A stretch of 64,000 nt of DNA from Isoetes taiwanensis (taxonomy: Eukaryota > Streptophyta > Lycopodiopsida > Isoetales > Isoetaceae): assembly GCA_021234155.1 (NCBI GenBank), contig JAJEKV010000017.1, positions 17,124,372-17,188,371 of the forward strand, written 5' to 3'. This document shows, in pieces, positions 1 through 10,793 of the stretch. The notes beneath the pieces were generated by a model, which worked only from the letters and a program-made list of their open reading frames with translations, was not told the origin of the DNA and made no database searches. Position numbers and translations under genes: made by a program. How positions within the stretch are numbered: position 1 is the stretch's first letter; each line of letters begins with the position of its first letter.

Positions 1-104
1 TTAAAAACCTCTATCAACACTTTTCATATCTGCCTCTATAACCAAGCTTATACATTCTTCCAACAGCTTTGTGGCATAAGAAAAACCAGTTTTTAGAATT
101 GAAT

Positions 105-250
105 TTAAACGAATTAACTTTATCATCCAGGGAGACCATGGGGTTTATGGGACCCAATACAAGAAAGACAAAGGGACAAAACGATTATACTCTAAGATTT
201 AAAAAACTCCTGCACCAAAGGGTTTTTGAAGGAAAAAAACCTAGCAATAA
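105..250 (-). mobile_element. LINE 3'-end fragment (TTCTA-tail family)
   Basis: Read on the minus strand, this stretch matches the 3' untranslated end of the LINE copies near 11.6-11.77 kb and 43.95-44.09 kb. It has the GGTTTTT/AAAAACC stem-loop, the words GGGTCCCAT and GGTCTCC.TGGA, then the transition to an AT-rich tail. No protein-coding part is left. It is a severely 5'-truncated insertion, as usual for target-primed LINE copies. The frame at 69-341 is only an antisense read-through of it. Confidence 0.6.
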
Positions 251-821
251 TAGACTCGCTGAAAAACTGTACATTTGTAAATATCAATGTGATTATGCAG
301 GAGTTATTTCATCTTGCTTGTCAAAAGCCTTTAATATATAGGATGATAATGTTGTTACTACTGGCATCTGCAGTAAATATAATGGCTGATTTGGTGTAAT
401 CAAGTCAACATATCATGCTCAAATAGTCGCAAACATTAAGCAAATCTAAAGAGTGTTGCATTCATCTTCAATAGCTCCCAAGTGACAATATTGACATACC
501 CTGTTTTCATGTTCCTCACATCCCATCTGCATGTTTCAATTCTGAGGCCATGTGAATCAGTACAGATGGACGCAATTGTTTACGCCTTTTCATGGACGAA
601 TGTCGTATATGTATTTTCCAAAGGCACTGGAATCCCAAAGCTTACCAAGGAAGCAGATATTAAGATATTGCTTCGAGTGTGTAATCTTCGTTATCCTGCA
701 GCTGTACACATCCTCTCCTCCTGTACATTCCATCTAGAGAACCAAGATGTACTGAAACAGACCTAGCCCCTTGGCCTAAGCCGTTGTACCGACACGTTTA
801 ACAACTAAGTTAAACATTCCT
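251..821. other. intergenic, no gene recognised
   Basis: AT-rich sequence with short chance frames only. I see no codon structure, splice-bounded exon or repeat shared with the rest of the window. Confidence 0.5.
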
Positions 822-1051
822 GAGACTTATATATGTGCTCAATATTAATACTCTCATTCATAAGATATTTTTATACAAGGCCAAGCTCCTCTGAGTCTTG
901 GCATGCTACAACTCCTATAGCTCAACAAGTCACTCTGACATCTCCTTCTTATAGGTCACTAAAGATGACTCGGGAAAAAGCTCCGCTAGCGCCACTTCAT
1001 CCCCGGACTCCCCATCTGAATACCACATTCCAGCTCAGTTTCTCGGATTGA
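822..1051 (+). repeat. dispersed repeat A, copy 1
   Basis: About 230 bp nearly identical to 4376-4605 (GAGACTTATATATGTGCTC to TTTCTCGGATTGA). Copy 2 continues directly into repeat B, whereas here A ends in unrelated sequence, so this is a fragment of a larger unit. Nothing coding is seen. It could be part of an old LTR. Confidence 0.8.
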
Positions 1052-1489
1052 ATATGTAGCATTATAACAGGGGGTTATTTTTATATTTTTGTACGCTTTT
1101 TCACATGGTTTTCCTATGATTTCGGCGTTGTATTCGTGAAGACATACTAAATAGTATTTCTAGAGTGCGCCCTTTTTGGGTCGTTGATTTGGGTTTGCTG
1201 AAATAATCAGCGGTTGATACTGTCATTGCATGCATGCATATGTATCAAGCCCCAATAACTTTTACCCTCTAGATTCTTGTGTTGCTGGCGAGCAGGATTC
1301 TTGATGACAGGAAGATATTGGTATGGCATCATAGAAGCTTATGCTACCCCATAGTTTTTTATTGGTTTTTATTGCAAGCAAAAAGTCTGAGCATCCCGGT
1401 TCTGAGCAAGAGTCTGGCTTAGAATCATCCCGATACTCTCTACATCCTTCTGTTAGTTCTCACCCTAATATAGTCGATCATTGCGGCAA

Positions 1490-2400
1490 TTTTATAAAAG
1501 TGACAGTTTTTCCTGCTTTTGTCTCGTTCGTCCTCCTGGCTCCGGCAAAACCACCGTCACCAAAACTTTGGCGAACTGTTCTTACCATTTCGTCTGTAGT
1601 TCGATTTCTGGTACAAATATGCATGAATTGCAGCGGTTATTGGATGAGGTAAGGCAGAAGAAAAGGTATGGGCGTTCTATCTTAATCTTGGTGAAATCCC
1701 TTTTTAGGTTAAGCAAACAAGCGCAGCAGCAGCTTGTTCCTCATGCGAAATCAAAAGAAGTTGTGATTTGCTTGTCTATGGTGAATAGTCCTTACAGCGT
1801 TATGCACAAATGGCTAGTTCTCAACAAACTGGTTTGCCTTCAACGCCAACAATTACATCTCCTGTTAAAGCAGCTACTCCAGTTACGTCATCCCCAACTG
1901 TTACAGTGCCGGCAGAGTAAACAAAAGTTCTTTTGCTAATTGTAACAAAATCTTTTGCATGCACAGGGCAAATGCAGAGAATAGCACATCAGTTCCAAAG
2001 GAAGTGACTGAAGAGGCAAACTGTACAGGACATAGAGGTACTGTTGTAGTAGATATCTTGCTATTTATGCAAAACAGATGACGTAGAAGTAGTTAAGTGG
2101 CTCTAGAGTGCTCAGATGAAGATTGTTTTTACCAGTTCTCAAATGAATATTGCAGCAGAATTGAAAATTCTGTCTTAAGGGTCACAAACGTCTGTGTTCA
2201 TGCTCAGTAAACTTGGTGGGTGCAGGGTGTCCGTAAACTTGCTGAAAGTTTAGTGGCAGACATGAAGAGTGAGAAGAATGGAAGAGATTTTCTTATTCTG
2301 GTTTCAGATGGAGATGGAGATGATTCAGAAAGCATATTATTTGATGCATTGAAAAAAGCCATGAATGATTCTGATGTTAATACAGGAGGTATTTTACTGG
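1490..2400 (+). pseudogene. WRNIP1/MgsA-like AAA+ ATPase remnant
   Basis: Two exon-like pieces resemble the MgsA/RarA/WRNIP1 clamp-loader-type ATPases that act at stalled replication forks. Piece 1 (about 1,500-1,800) reads RPPGSGKTTVTKTLAN (Walker A, first Gly replaced by Arg), then LLDEVRQKKRYGRSILIL where Walker B should give Asp-Glu but reads LVKS, then KAQQQ-like and ENPS-like segments. Piece 2 (about 2,224-2,390) reads ILVSDGDGDDSESILFDALK, matching the SDGDAR helical segment of the family. Between them lies a Ser/Thr/Pro-rich frame and a possible small exon at about 1,967-2,038. Loss of the catalytic acidic pair and the broken frames argue for a pseudogene. A host origin is likely; the family assignment is by motif order only. 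Confidence 0.5.
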
Positions 2401-2568
2401 TGGTTTCAATGCTGGTTGTGGAAGATTGCAATGAGCCTCAACCGTGGAGCCTGATTGTAAATATAATGCTATTTCAAATCTTTTTTTCAGATAGCACTTT
2501 TTCTCTTTGTTCATGATCAGAGTTTACATCAATCATTAGGTTGAGATAGGTTCTTAGGAAACTAGCTT

Positions 2569-2690
2569 GCTCAGATTTATGGTAAATCTGGAGCTGTGCA
2601 GGATGCCCGTGCAATGTTTGATAACATATGGATGAAGAATATATTATGGATTGTAATGCTTTCCATGATAACATGCATGCATACTTTTGT
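2569..2690 (+). pseudogene. PPR motif fragment
   Basis: One frame reads YGKSGAVQDARAMFDNI followed by a W.VMLSM segment, the typical S/P motif of plant PLS-class PPR proteins. Only about one motif remains, with no open frame on either side. It is an isolated scrap; compare the PPR gene at 32.9 kb. Confidence 0.55.
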
Positions 2691-2699
2691 TGGATGAAG

Positions 2700-3370
2700 C
2701 TATAAGTGCCCTTGATTGTCAACGCTATAGTGCCTTTTTTTACCTTGGGTGTGGCATTGTTCAATGCAATAGTGGTTTGTTTACTTGGGAGTGGCATCCT
2801 TTATTTTGGACATTGTACAACGCTATAGTTTTCGAGTAAGGGGTGGAAGTTTGGCAAAGAGAGTACTAGAGAGAATGCTAAATCACATTCTTAAATTTGA
2901 AGTTGACAAGGACGAGAATATGACGTTTTCTAAATACTTGTGTTTTACATATGCAAAGTTGTATTCTTTAACAATTTGGTCAATGTGTAACTAAGTGCAC
3001 ATAGATAAATGTTTGTTTTTGTTAGGGCCCGAAGGGCCCAAAATTTTTAATTTTTTTTAATATAATAATCAACACACAACTACCATTAACATTATTAACA
3101 TAAACTATTGCATTTAACACATTTAAATTAAAACCCCCCTTAAACCCCCTTTGGTTTGGGTGCATATTCACACGGGGGGTTACGTAGGGCAGCGAGAGCC
3201 CCAAAAATATATTTACAATACATGTACAAAATTAACACCATTAAGTATATTCTCTTAAATCTTATAGTATTTTACAAACTTTAATATACAGTATACAAAA
3301 ACTTGTACATGCATACCCCACAAACGAGGATCGCTATGTACGGTCCAGATCTTGGAATAAAGGGCAAATA
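2700..3370. other. intergenic, AT-rich
   Basis: No gene recognised. At about 3,025-3,040 there is a short GGGCCC-gaa-GGGCCC inverted repeat preceded by TGTTA, which could mark the start of an old LTR, but no partner LTR or primer-binding site is visible. Confidence 0.4.
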
Positions 3371-3821
3371 TGCTTCCTATCGACTGGATCTGCCTTCCTT
3401 GCTTCTATTTCCTCATCGCCTTCCCATCTGCAAGCTCCTTCCGATTTTTGCTACTGTTCTACAACCCGGCCAGGCTCTCCTTCTCTAGAGAATAGGTAGA
3501 GGAGAACAATAAATAAGATCCTTCACCAAACCAAGACACCATCTCCTTTATTCACATCCAATATATATACAATGAGTAAATCTCAATGCATATGCATACT
3601 ATACAAATGTTGTGCATGCAATCACATGCGTGCATGCGTATGTGCATGTACATGCATGCAATCTAATGCATGTTTATCATATTTTACAAGTCCAATACTC
3701 AATAGTCTAACACCTTCTGCTTATATAACCTTTGGTAATGTATTTCTATAGTTTTAAATGCCACTACTAGCATAACCCATGGATGCATATTAACAAGGTC
3801 GTTAGATGATCTACACCATCT
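3371..3821 (+). repeat. dispersed repeat B, copy 1
   Basis: About 450 bp shared with 4609-5056 at high identity. It includes a stretch rich in ATGCAT/TGCATG words (alternating purine-pyrimidine, about 3,585-3,670). It ends at CCATCT, after which the two copies diverge. Non-coding. Confidence 0.85.
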
Positions 3822-4375
3822 CCCCTTGTAAAATTCAACTCATGTCCTCATGAGTTACTTGAGATACACATAGTTCTCCAACCTTAATATGTGGCATAAC
3901 TCTACTCCGTAAGGCACTGCTTCAATGCGATCTAACACTTCTTCTATTATTTTTAAATGCAAAAGACGAACCTTTAGCCAACTCTAGGGTTTTACATCTC
4001 TTATCCACATATGGCTTTTCGCGATTCTGAGCCACTGCTATGTTCTGATGCAGTCTCCTCAATTGCACATTTCCACCACAATAGCAATAGGACATGGGTA
4101 TTCCCAATACCCTTCCACGTTATACAACAACTTCCTTATTAACCCATATAGGCTTAAGCTCTATTATTTCCGTCCAAATTGGTGCGGTCCCAACTTAATC
4201 CCATACTCAAAATACAACTAAGTGCATGAAACCTTGCCACTAGCATGTATAAAGTTTGGAACTAAACTTATAACAAAATTTGTATAAATTATTTGCTACA
4301 TGTCCAGGCTAACGTAGCAAACATCTGCATAGGGTTAATCTATTTTTTCCTACTAAGGATAAAATAGCGCAACCG
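3822..4375. other. intergenic between repeat copies
   Basis: No supported gene. Probably the internal remnant of the same retroelement that contributed repeats A and B, but no reverse transcriptase, integrase or gag motif is readable on either strand. Confidence 0.35.
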
Positions 4376-4605
4376 GAGACTTATATATGTGCTCAATATT
4401 ATAACTCTCATTCATAAGATATTTTCATACAAGACCAAGCTCCTCTGAGTCTTGGCATCCTACAACTCCTATAGCTCAACAAGTCACTCCGACGTCTCCT
4501 TCTATAGGTCACTGAGGATGACTCGGGAAAAAGCTTCGCTAGCGCCACTTCATCCCCGGACTCCCCATCTGAATACCGCATTTCCAGCTTAGTTTCTCGG
4601 ATTGA
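4376..4605 (+). repeat. dispersed repeat A, copy 2
   Basis: Second copy of the 822-1051 repeat, here joined directly to repeat B at 4609. The contiguous A-B arrangement is probably the ancestral unit. Confidence 0.8.
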
Positions 4606-4608
4606 TTC

Positions 4609-5056
4609 TGCTTCCTATCGAATGGATCTGCCTTCCTTGCTTCTATTTCCTCATCGCCTTCCCATCTGCAAGCTCCTTCCAGTTTTTGCTACTGTTCTAC
4701 AATCCGGCCAGCCTCTTCTTCTCTAGAGAATAGGTAGAGGAGAACAATAAACAAGATCCTTCACCAAACCAAGACACCATTTCCTTTATTCACATCCAAT
4801 ATATATACAATGAGTAAATCTCAATGCGTATGCATACTATACAAGTGTTGTGCATGCAATCACATGCATGCATGCGCATGTTCATCATGCATGCAATCTA
4901 ATGCATGTTTATCATATTTTACAAGTCCAATACTCAATAATCTAATGCCTACTGCTTATATAACCTTTGGTAATGTATTTCTATAGTTTTAAATGCCACT
5001 ACTAGCATAACCCATGGACGCATATCAACAAGGTCATTAGATGATCTATACCATCT
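4609..5056 (+). repeat. dispersed repeat B, copy 2
   Basis: Second copy of 3371-3821. It keeps the TGCATG-rich segment (about 4,848-4,910). It stops at CCATCT and is followed by about 110 bp that seems to be the left-hand continuation of the LINE interrupted by the copia element. Confidence 0.85.
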
Positions 5057-5171
5057 TATACTGAGACGAAGTAAGCCACTTTCAGGTAGCTTACGAACGC
5101 CATGCCCACAAGGCCACTAGATGTATGCTTATCCTTCCGCACAGGCTTTAAGATGGTGTGGACCATGGCCA

Positions 5172-5800
5172 TGTTAGATTAATGAACCCTTAGATAATTC
5201 CAATAGCAAGGATGAGACAAACACATGTAAAGTTAAACTCTCCATTCTCAACAATAAAATATGTCTTAGTCTTTAAGTACAATAGAATCTAGCACCAAGG
5301 AAGCCAAGTTGTGGTCACTAATTCCTTTGTGCACTTATGAACTTCACACAAAATCTAAATCAAGTTATGATCAATCAACCAAGCTAGTATGGGCCATATT
5401 CCGGCATTCCTAGATCTTAATCCGCCTGATTGTCCACCACTTCCTCTGTAGATTGTCGTCCCCTTATCTTTGGAAAGTCTACCGACTTGCCTAAAGATCT
5501 GAGTAGATTCTTGTCGATCCATAAATTTAGGTTTCCCAAAATATCCGTTGACTTTGACTTGCAAAACCCTAAAACTGCGGGGGGGGGGTATCTCGCGTTT
5601 TTTTTCGGGGGTAGTAACAGCGTCCGGGGTAGTACCAGCCCACCAACCTAATTTTTCAAGTATTGGCTTCATACTTCCTTATTGACCTACTGCCACTGCT
5701 TCTCATAGATCAATATTGCATATGACTTCATGGACCTGCACAATCTTATCATGCAACATTGTTAAACAATGCATATAATATAACCTGACATATCTTCACA
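5172..5800 (-). repeat. copia 3' LTR
   Basis: Left-hand LTR, pairing with 10166-10793. The outer thirds are almost identical between the copies. The central part (about 5,445-5,640) carries clustered substitutions and homopolymer expansions, including a run of G at 5,580-5,588 and a run of T at 5,600-5,607. Confidence 0.95.
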
Positions 5801-5811
5801 TCCTCCTTCAT
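5801..5811 (-). other. polypurine tract
   Basis: On the element strand TGAAGGAGGA directly abuts the 3' LTR. This is the usual plus-strand priming site, and it overlaps the RNase H stop codon. Confidence 0.7.
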
Positions 5812-8800
5812 GTTATATTTATATGCATTATTTTGCCTTTCAGATAATTAAACCTCCGTTCTGCCAGTGACTTTGTAAGTATATGTGCTAGTTGCTCTTC
5901 TGTTCTTAAATATAACATACTTACCAATTTCTTTCTGACAGCATCTCTAATAAAGTGCATTTCTAGTTCTATATGTTTAGTCCTTTCATGTAGAACTGGA
6001 TTTTTTGACAATGCTATACAACTTGTACTGTCTGACCAAACTTTTGTAGCCAATGGTTGCTCAAACCCTAGCTCTATAATCAGTCTTCTTTCCCAAAGCG
6101 ATCTCTTTTGAGCATAAAGTGGCGGCGAAGATATTTACGCCCTGCACAGACTAGACATGGCTATGGCAGATTGTTTTTTGCATTTCCAGGATACGGGTGC
6201 ACCTCCTAACATGACTAGATATCCTGAAGTTGATTTTCTGGTATCTACATCCCCTCCCCAATCTGCATCACAAAAACCTTCAAGAATTAAATTATCTGTA
6301 GTGTATTTAATTCCTTCTTCAATAGTTCCCTTTAAATATCTTAGGACTCTTTTTGCAGCAGTCCAATGATCTCTACCAGGATCAGTATTATATCTACTTA
6401 AGATATTAACACTATGTGCAATATCAGGCCTTGTGCAATTGGCCACATATGCTAAGCATCCAATTAATGATCTGTATGGTACTGCTTGCATCTCCTCTCT
6501 TTCAATTTCATCTTTTGGACACATGCTCTCAGACAATTTACAACCAGGTACTGCAGGAGTTTTGCAAGCTTTACAATCTTGCATATTAAATTTCTTCAAC
6601 ATGTCTAGAATTTGTTTCTTTTGAGTAAGCATTATTATGCCTTCTGCTCTATTTCTGCTCATTTCAACTCCTAGGAAGTTCTTCAACTCACCTAAGTCAG
6701 TCATTTCAAATCTTTGTTTTAGCAATTCCTTGCACATATTCAAGCAAGTTGTCCCTTTTGCTACCATAATATTATCATCAACATACAATCTTTGTGATAC
6801 ACCATTCTTCCCCATCTTTGGAATTTATCTGATTTCCATCATTATCTAATTTAATAAATTCATGCTCTCGTAGAAACCCATCCATACACTTATACCATTC
6901 ACGAGGAGACTGTTTCAACCCATATACTGCTCTATTGAGCTTCCAAACTTTGTCAATTCCCTGTTCAAATCCTGGAGCCTGCTTCATAAAGATTTCTTCT
7001 TCTAAGGTTGCATTCAAAAATGCAGTCTTTACATCCATATGATGTACTTCTAAATCACAAGCATTTGCAATTGCCAATAACATCCTAATGCTATTCATTT
7101 TCACTAATGGAGAGAAGGTTTCATCAAAGCCCGACCTTTTTACGTGAGAACCCTTGGGCAACCAATCGGCTTTGTATCTAGGTGTCTTCCCATCCACACA
7201 CTGCTTTTTATTCCGAATAGCCACTTGTTACCTACAATATTTTTCCCACAAGGTCTATCAACAAGCTCATATGTTTTAGTATTATGAAATGAATCCATCT
7301 CCTCATTCATAGCATTTATCCATTTACCTTTCTCTGCTGAGTTTAATACATCTTCATATGTATTTGGGATTTCTGGATCTAAGTGGGCTAAAATCTCAAA
7401 TACACTATCCAATTCACCTTTTATATTCTGAATTCTTTTACTCTTACCTCGAGTTGTTCGACCATGGACTAAGGGATCAATTTTTATATTTGCTTGTTGC
7501 AGCTTCTCTACTTCAGTAGCTCTTTTCTTCTTTTGAGGTAAGTCAACAATAGTTACTGGGCTCGGATGGCTCTCATTTGTGAACTCACGGATTTGGCAAA
7601 ATGCACTTCTTCAGAATCACCTCCTCCTTCATTAATGTTCTCCTCAGTCCCTGCACCACTGATTTGCTGATCATCTAATATATCATCATCATTATCAATC
7701 ATTTTGATATTAGTCATATCATTTTCAGCATTATCTGCATTAATTATGCTTTCAAAGAACAACCTCTTACATTTTATTCTCCTTGATCAGCACTTTATAA
7801 ACCTGAGATTCATCAAAGGTTACATCTCTACTTACCACAATTTTTCTAGTGCTTGGATTATATAACCTAAATGCCTTAGATTGTTTGTCATATCCAACTA
7901 GATATGTAATCATGGCTCTGTCATCTAATTTCTTCCTGAGCTCTTCAGGAATATGAGTGTATGCTAAGCACCCATATATTCTTAGCTTATTGTACTCTAT
8001 TGTTTTCCCTGACCAAAGCATATCAGGGATTGCCCCTTGTATACTTTTACAGATGGCAGACTATTTTGAATCATGGCATTTTGCTTGAACCGCCTCTTCC
8101 CATAGAAAATTTGGAAGCCCTGAGAATTTCAGCATACTTCTCACTGCATTGAGAAGAGTTCTATTCTTTCTTTCTGCAACTCCATTCTGTTGAGGTGAAT
8201 ATCTACATGTAAGTTGTCGTCTTATTCCCTTAAGTTTACAATATTGTTTAAACTCTCCTGACATAAATTCTCCACCCCTGTCAGACCTCAAACACTTGAT
8301 TTTTCTGCCAGTTTCTGTCTCAACTTCATTTATATATTGTTTGAATACTTCCATTGCCTTATGTTTTGTCTTCAAGCAATATATGTGAGTATGTCTGCTA
8401 AAGTCGTCAATTAAGGTCATGAAATATCTCTTTCGGATAGCCCCTGTTATATTCATTGGTCCACACAAATCAGTGTGAACTAAATCCAGCAAACCTTGTG
8501 CTCTTTTGTTAGATCTTTTAAAGGCTAGTCGATTATGTTTGCCAAGTGCACATCCTACACATATAGTTTTTCCAGATTGATTCAGATCTGCTTCTATGAA
8601 TCCTTTCTTACATAATAACTCAATGACTTTGGAGTTTGCATGACCAAGCCTTCCATGCCATATATCAACTGATGGCATAGTTACAAGATTCAAACAGGTT
8701 GGTTCACAATGTATGTTATCAAGACCAAATAGATTCCCAATTCTTCTGCCAATAAACTTCACTTTATTTTCATATAACACATTACATTGCAATCTTTCAA

Positions 8801-10131
8801 ACACAACCTTATAGCCAAGATCTACTAACTGCGCAATGGAAATTAAATTCCTTACAAGACCAGGCACACATAATACTTTTTCCAGTATAACTTTCTTCCC
8901 TTGCAAATCAAACAACTCAAGCATTCCACTATCTTTAATTTGCTTCAACTCTCCATTCCCGAACTGTACATGTCCTTTTGCTCCCCCTTTGCAATTTTTC
9001 AACAATCTTGAGCTTGAAGCTACTGATTTCTCAGCTCTTGAATCTAAAATGAGAACATTCTTGTTATGAGATTTTTCCTTTGAAAAACAATTGGTTGAGA
9101 TATTTACCTCTATATCTTCATCTAGTTCTTCCTCCTCAGATTCTTTAACCACATTCAAGCTAGGACTATTTCTTCCTCCTCTGCTCTTGCCCTCAAAATA
9201 TTTCTTATCTTTTCCTTTATTTCTTTTTGGACTTGGACACTTGTTTGCCATGTGACCCTTTCCTTCACAGTTATAACAGACTATTTCTTTATCTTGCTTG
9301 GGACAATTTATCTTCAAATGTCCATAACTGTTACATTTAAAGCATGGACCTATCTTCCCTTTATCATAAGATTTCTTACCTTTTTTACCAGCATACAGCA
9401 CTTCTGCCTCATCATCATCAGCATCCTTTCCTTGCTCAAACTCTGTACGAATCATCTTAATGGCATGCTCCTTGGACCTGGCAACATTCCTCAACAGAGT
9501 AGCAAGTTGTGCATTGTGAGATACAGCTCTAGAAATAGCTAATAATTGGTAGTCATCATTAAGAACAACCCCTGCACCTTCAAGGTCAGCAATAATAGAC
9601 TCAAATTTCTCTAAAAATTCTGTAATATTGTCTCTTTCATAGAGCTTTAACTTTCTTAGCTGTTTTTCCAAAACATCTATTTGAGATGATGATTTAATCT
9701 CATAATTTTCAATCATATACTTCCACATGTCTGCTGGAGATTTGCCTCTTAATTTTAACTTAATCACAGTACCAATCTTGCTGCTGATTATTGATTGAGC
9801 TTCCATAATTTTTGTTTTCTCATCAGCACTTGTCCTCAGGGTGGTACCTCCACCAACACTTGCACTAGCAGCTCCTCCCGTGCACGGAGATCCGGCACTG
9901 TGCACCACACGCAAATGAGCTAGCACTAGCGGTGGGTCCTCCCTGCACAATCACCACTAGAATCCCCGATTAGGCTCTTCTTTGTACCAATTTGTATTTA
10001 CATCACATAAATACCATAGATTTTCAAATTCCAATACCTCCTTTATACTTTGCTTCCATAACTGAAAGCCACTATCTCCTTTAAATATCTCAATGGAATT
10101 AAGGAGATTTGCTCCAAAGCGCGTTGACATC
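5808..10131 (-). pseudogene. copia gag-pol polyprotein (broken)
   Basis: It encodes the particle protein and replication enzymes of the copia element. Gag starts at the ATG at 10129-10131 (MSTRFGANLL) and meets a stop near 9,957. The long piece 8061-9950 holds the gag UBN2-like region, two zinc knuckles (CFKCNSYGHLKINC and CYNCEGKGHMANKC), a protease motif reading DSRAEKS where DSGA is normal, the HHCC integrase finger (HGRLGH...CVGC) and a D,D-35-E core (HTDLCGP, RSDRGGEF, NGVAERKN). Reverse transcriptase follows in pieces (HMDVKTAFLNA, then YVDD near 6,780), then the RNase H segment ending FCDADWGG...SDSTSCIALSK. At least six frame breaks and a small loss just before YVDD are visible. It is clearly dead as a single frame. 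Confidence 0.9.
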
Positions 10132-10149
10132 CACGCACTGGAATTTTAA

Positions 10150-10164
10150 GGCTCACGATACCCT
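10150..10164 (-). other. primer-binding site of the copia element
   Basis: Immediately inside the 5' LTR the element strand reads GGTATCGTGAGCC, close to the usual TGGTATCAGAGCC complementary to the initiator methionine tRNA. Two or three positions are altered. Confidence 0.65.
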
Positions 10165-10165
10165 T

Positions 10166-10793
10166 TGTTAGATTAATGAACCCTTAGATAATTCCAATAG
10201 CAAGGATGAGACAAACACATGTAAAGTTTAACTCTCCATTCTCAACAATAAAATATGTCTTAGTCTTTAAGTACAATAGAATCTAGCACCACGGAAGCCA
10301 AGTTGTGGTCACTAATTCCTTTGTGCACTTATGAACTTCACACAAAATCTAAATCAAGTTATGATCAATCAACCAAGCTAGTATGGGCCATATTCCGGCA
10401 TTCCTAGATCTTAATCCGCCTGATTGTCCACCACTTCCTCTGTAGATTGTGCGTCCCCTTATACTGGAAAGTCTACCGACTTGCCTAAAGATACGGAGTA
10501 GATAGGTCTTGCCGTCCATAAATTTAGGTTTCCCAAAATATCCGTTGACTTTGACTTGCAAAACCCTAAACCTGCGGGCTGGGGGTATCTGACGTTTTCT
10601 GGCGGGTGTAGCAACGTCCGGGTAGTACCAGCCCACCAACCTAATTTTTCAAGTATTGACTTCATACTTCCTTATTGACCTACTGCCACTGCTTCTCATA
10701 GATCAATATTGCATATGACTTCATGGACTTGCACAATCTTATCATGCAACATTGTTAAACAATGCATATAATATAGCCTGACATATCTTCACA
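10166..10793 (-). repeat. copia 5' LTR
   Basis: Right-hand LTR of the minus-strand element, 628 bp, partner of 5172-5800. It is followed by the second GGCCA target copy. Confidence 0.95.

Larger units (their letters stand above)
5172..10793 (-). mobile_element. Ty1/copia LTR retrotransposon, complete ends, decayed coding
   Basis: A 5,622-bp element read on the minus strand. Both LTRs (about 629 bp) begin TGTGAAG and end CTAACA on the element strand. It is flanked by a perfect 5-bp target duplication GGCCA (5167-5171 and 10794-10798). A primer-binding site lies inside the right LTR and a purine tract inside the left one. Domain order is gag, protease, integrase, reverse transcriptase, RNase H, which defines the copia type. 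Frameshifts and a mutated protease motif make it non-autonomous. It is inserted in the 3' part of an older minus-strand LINE. Confidence 0.95.
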
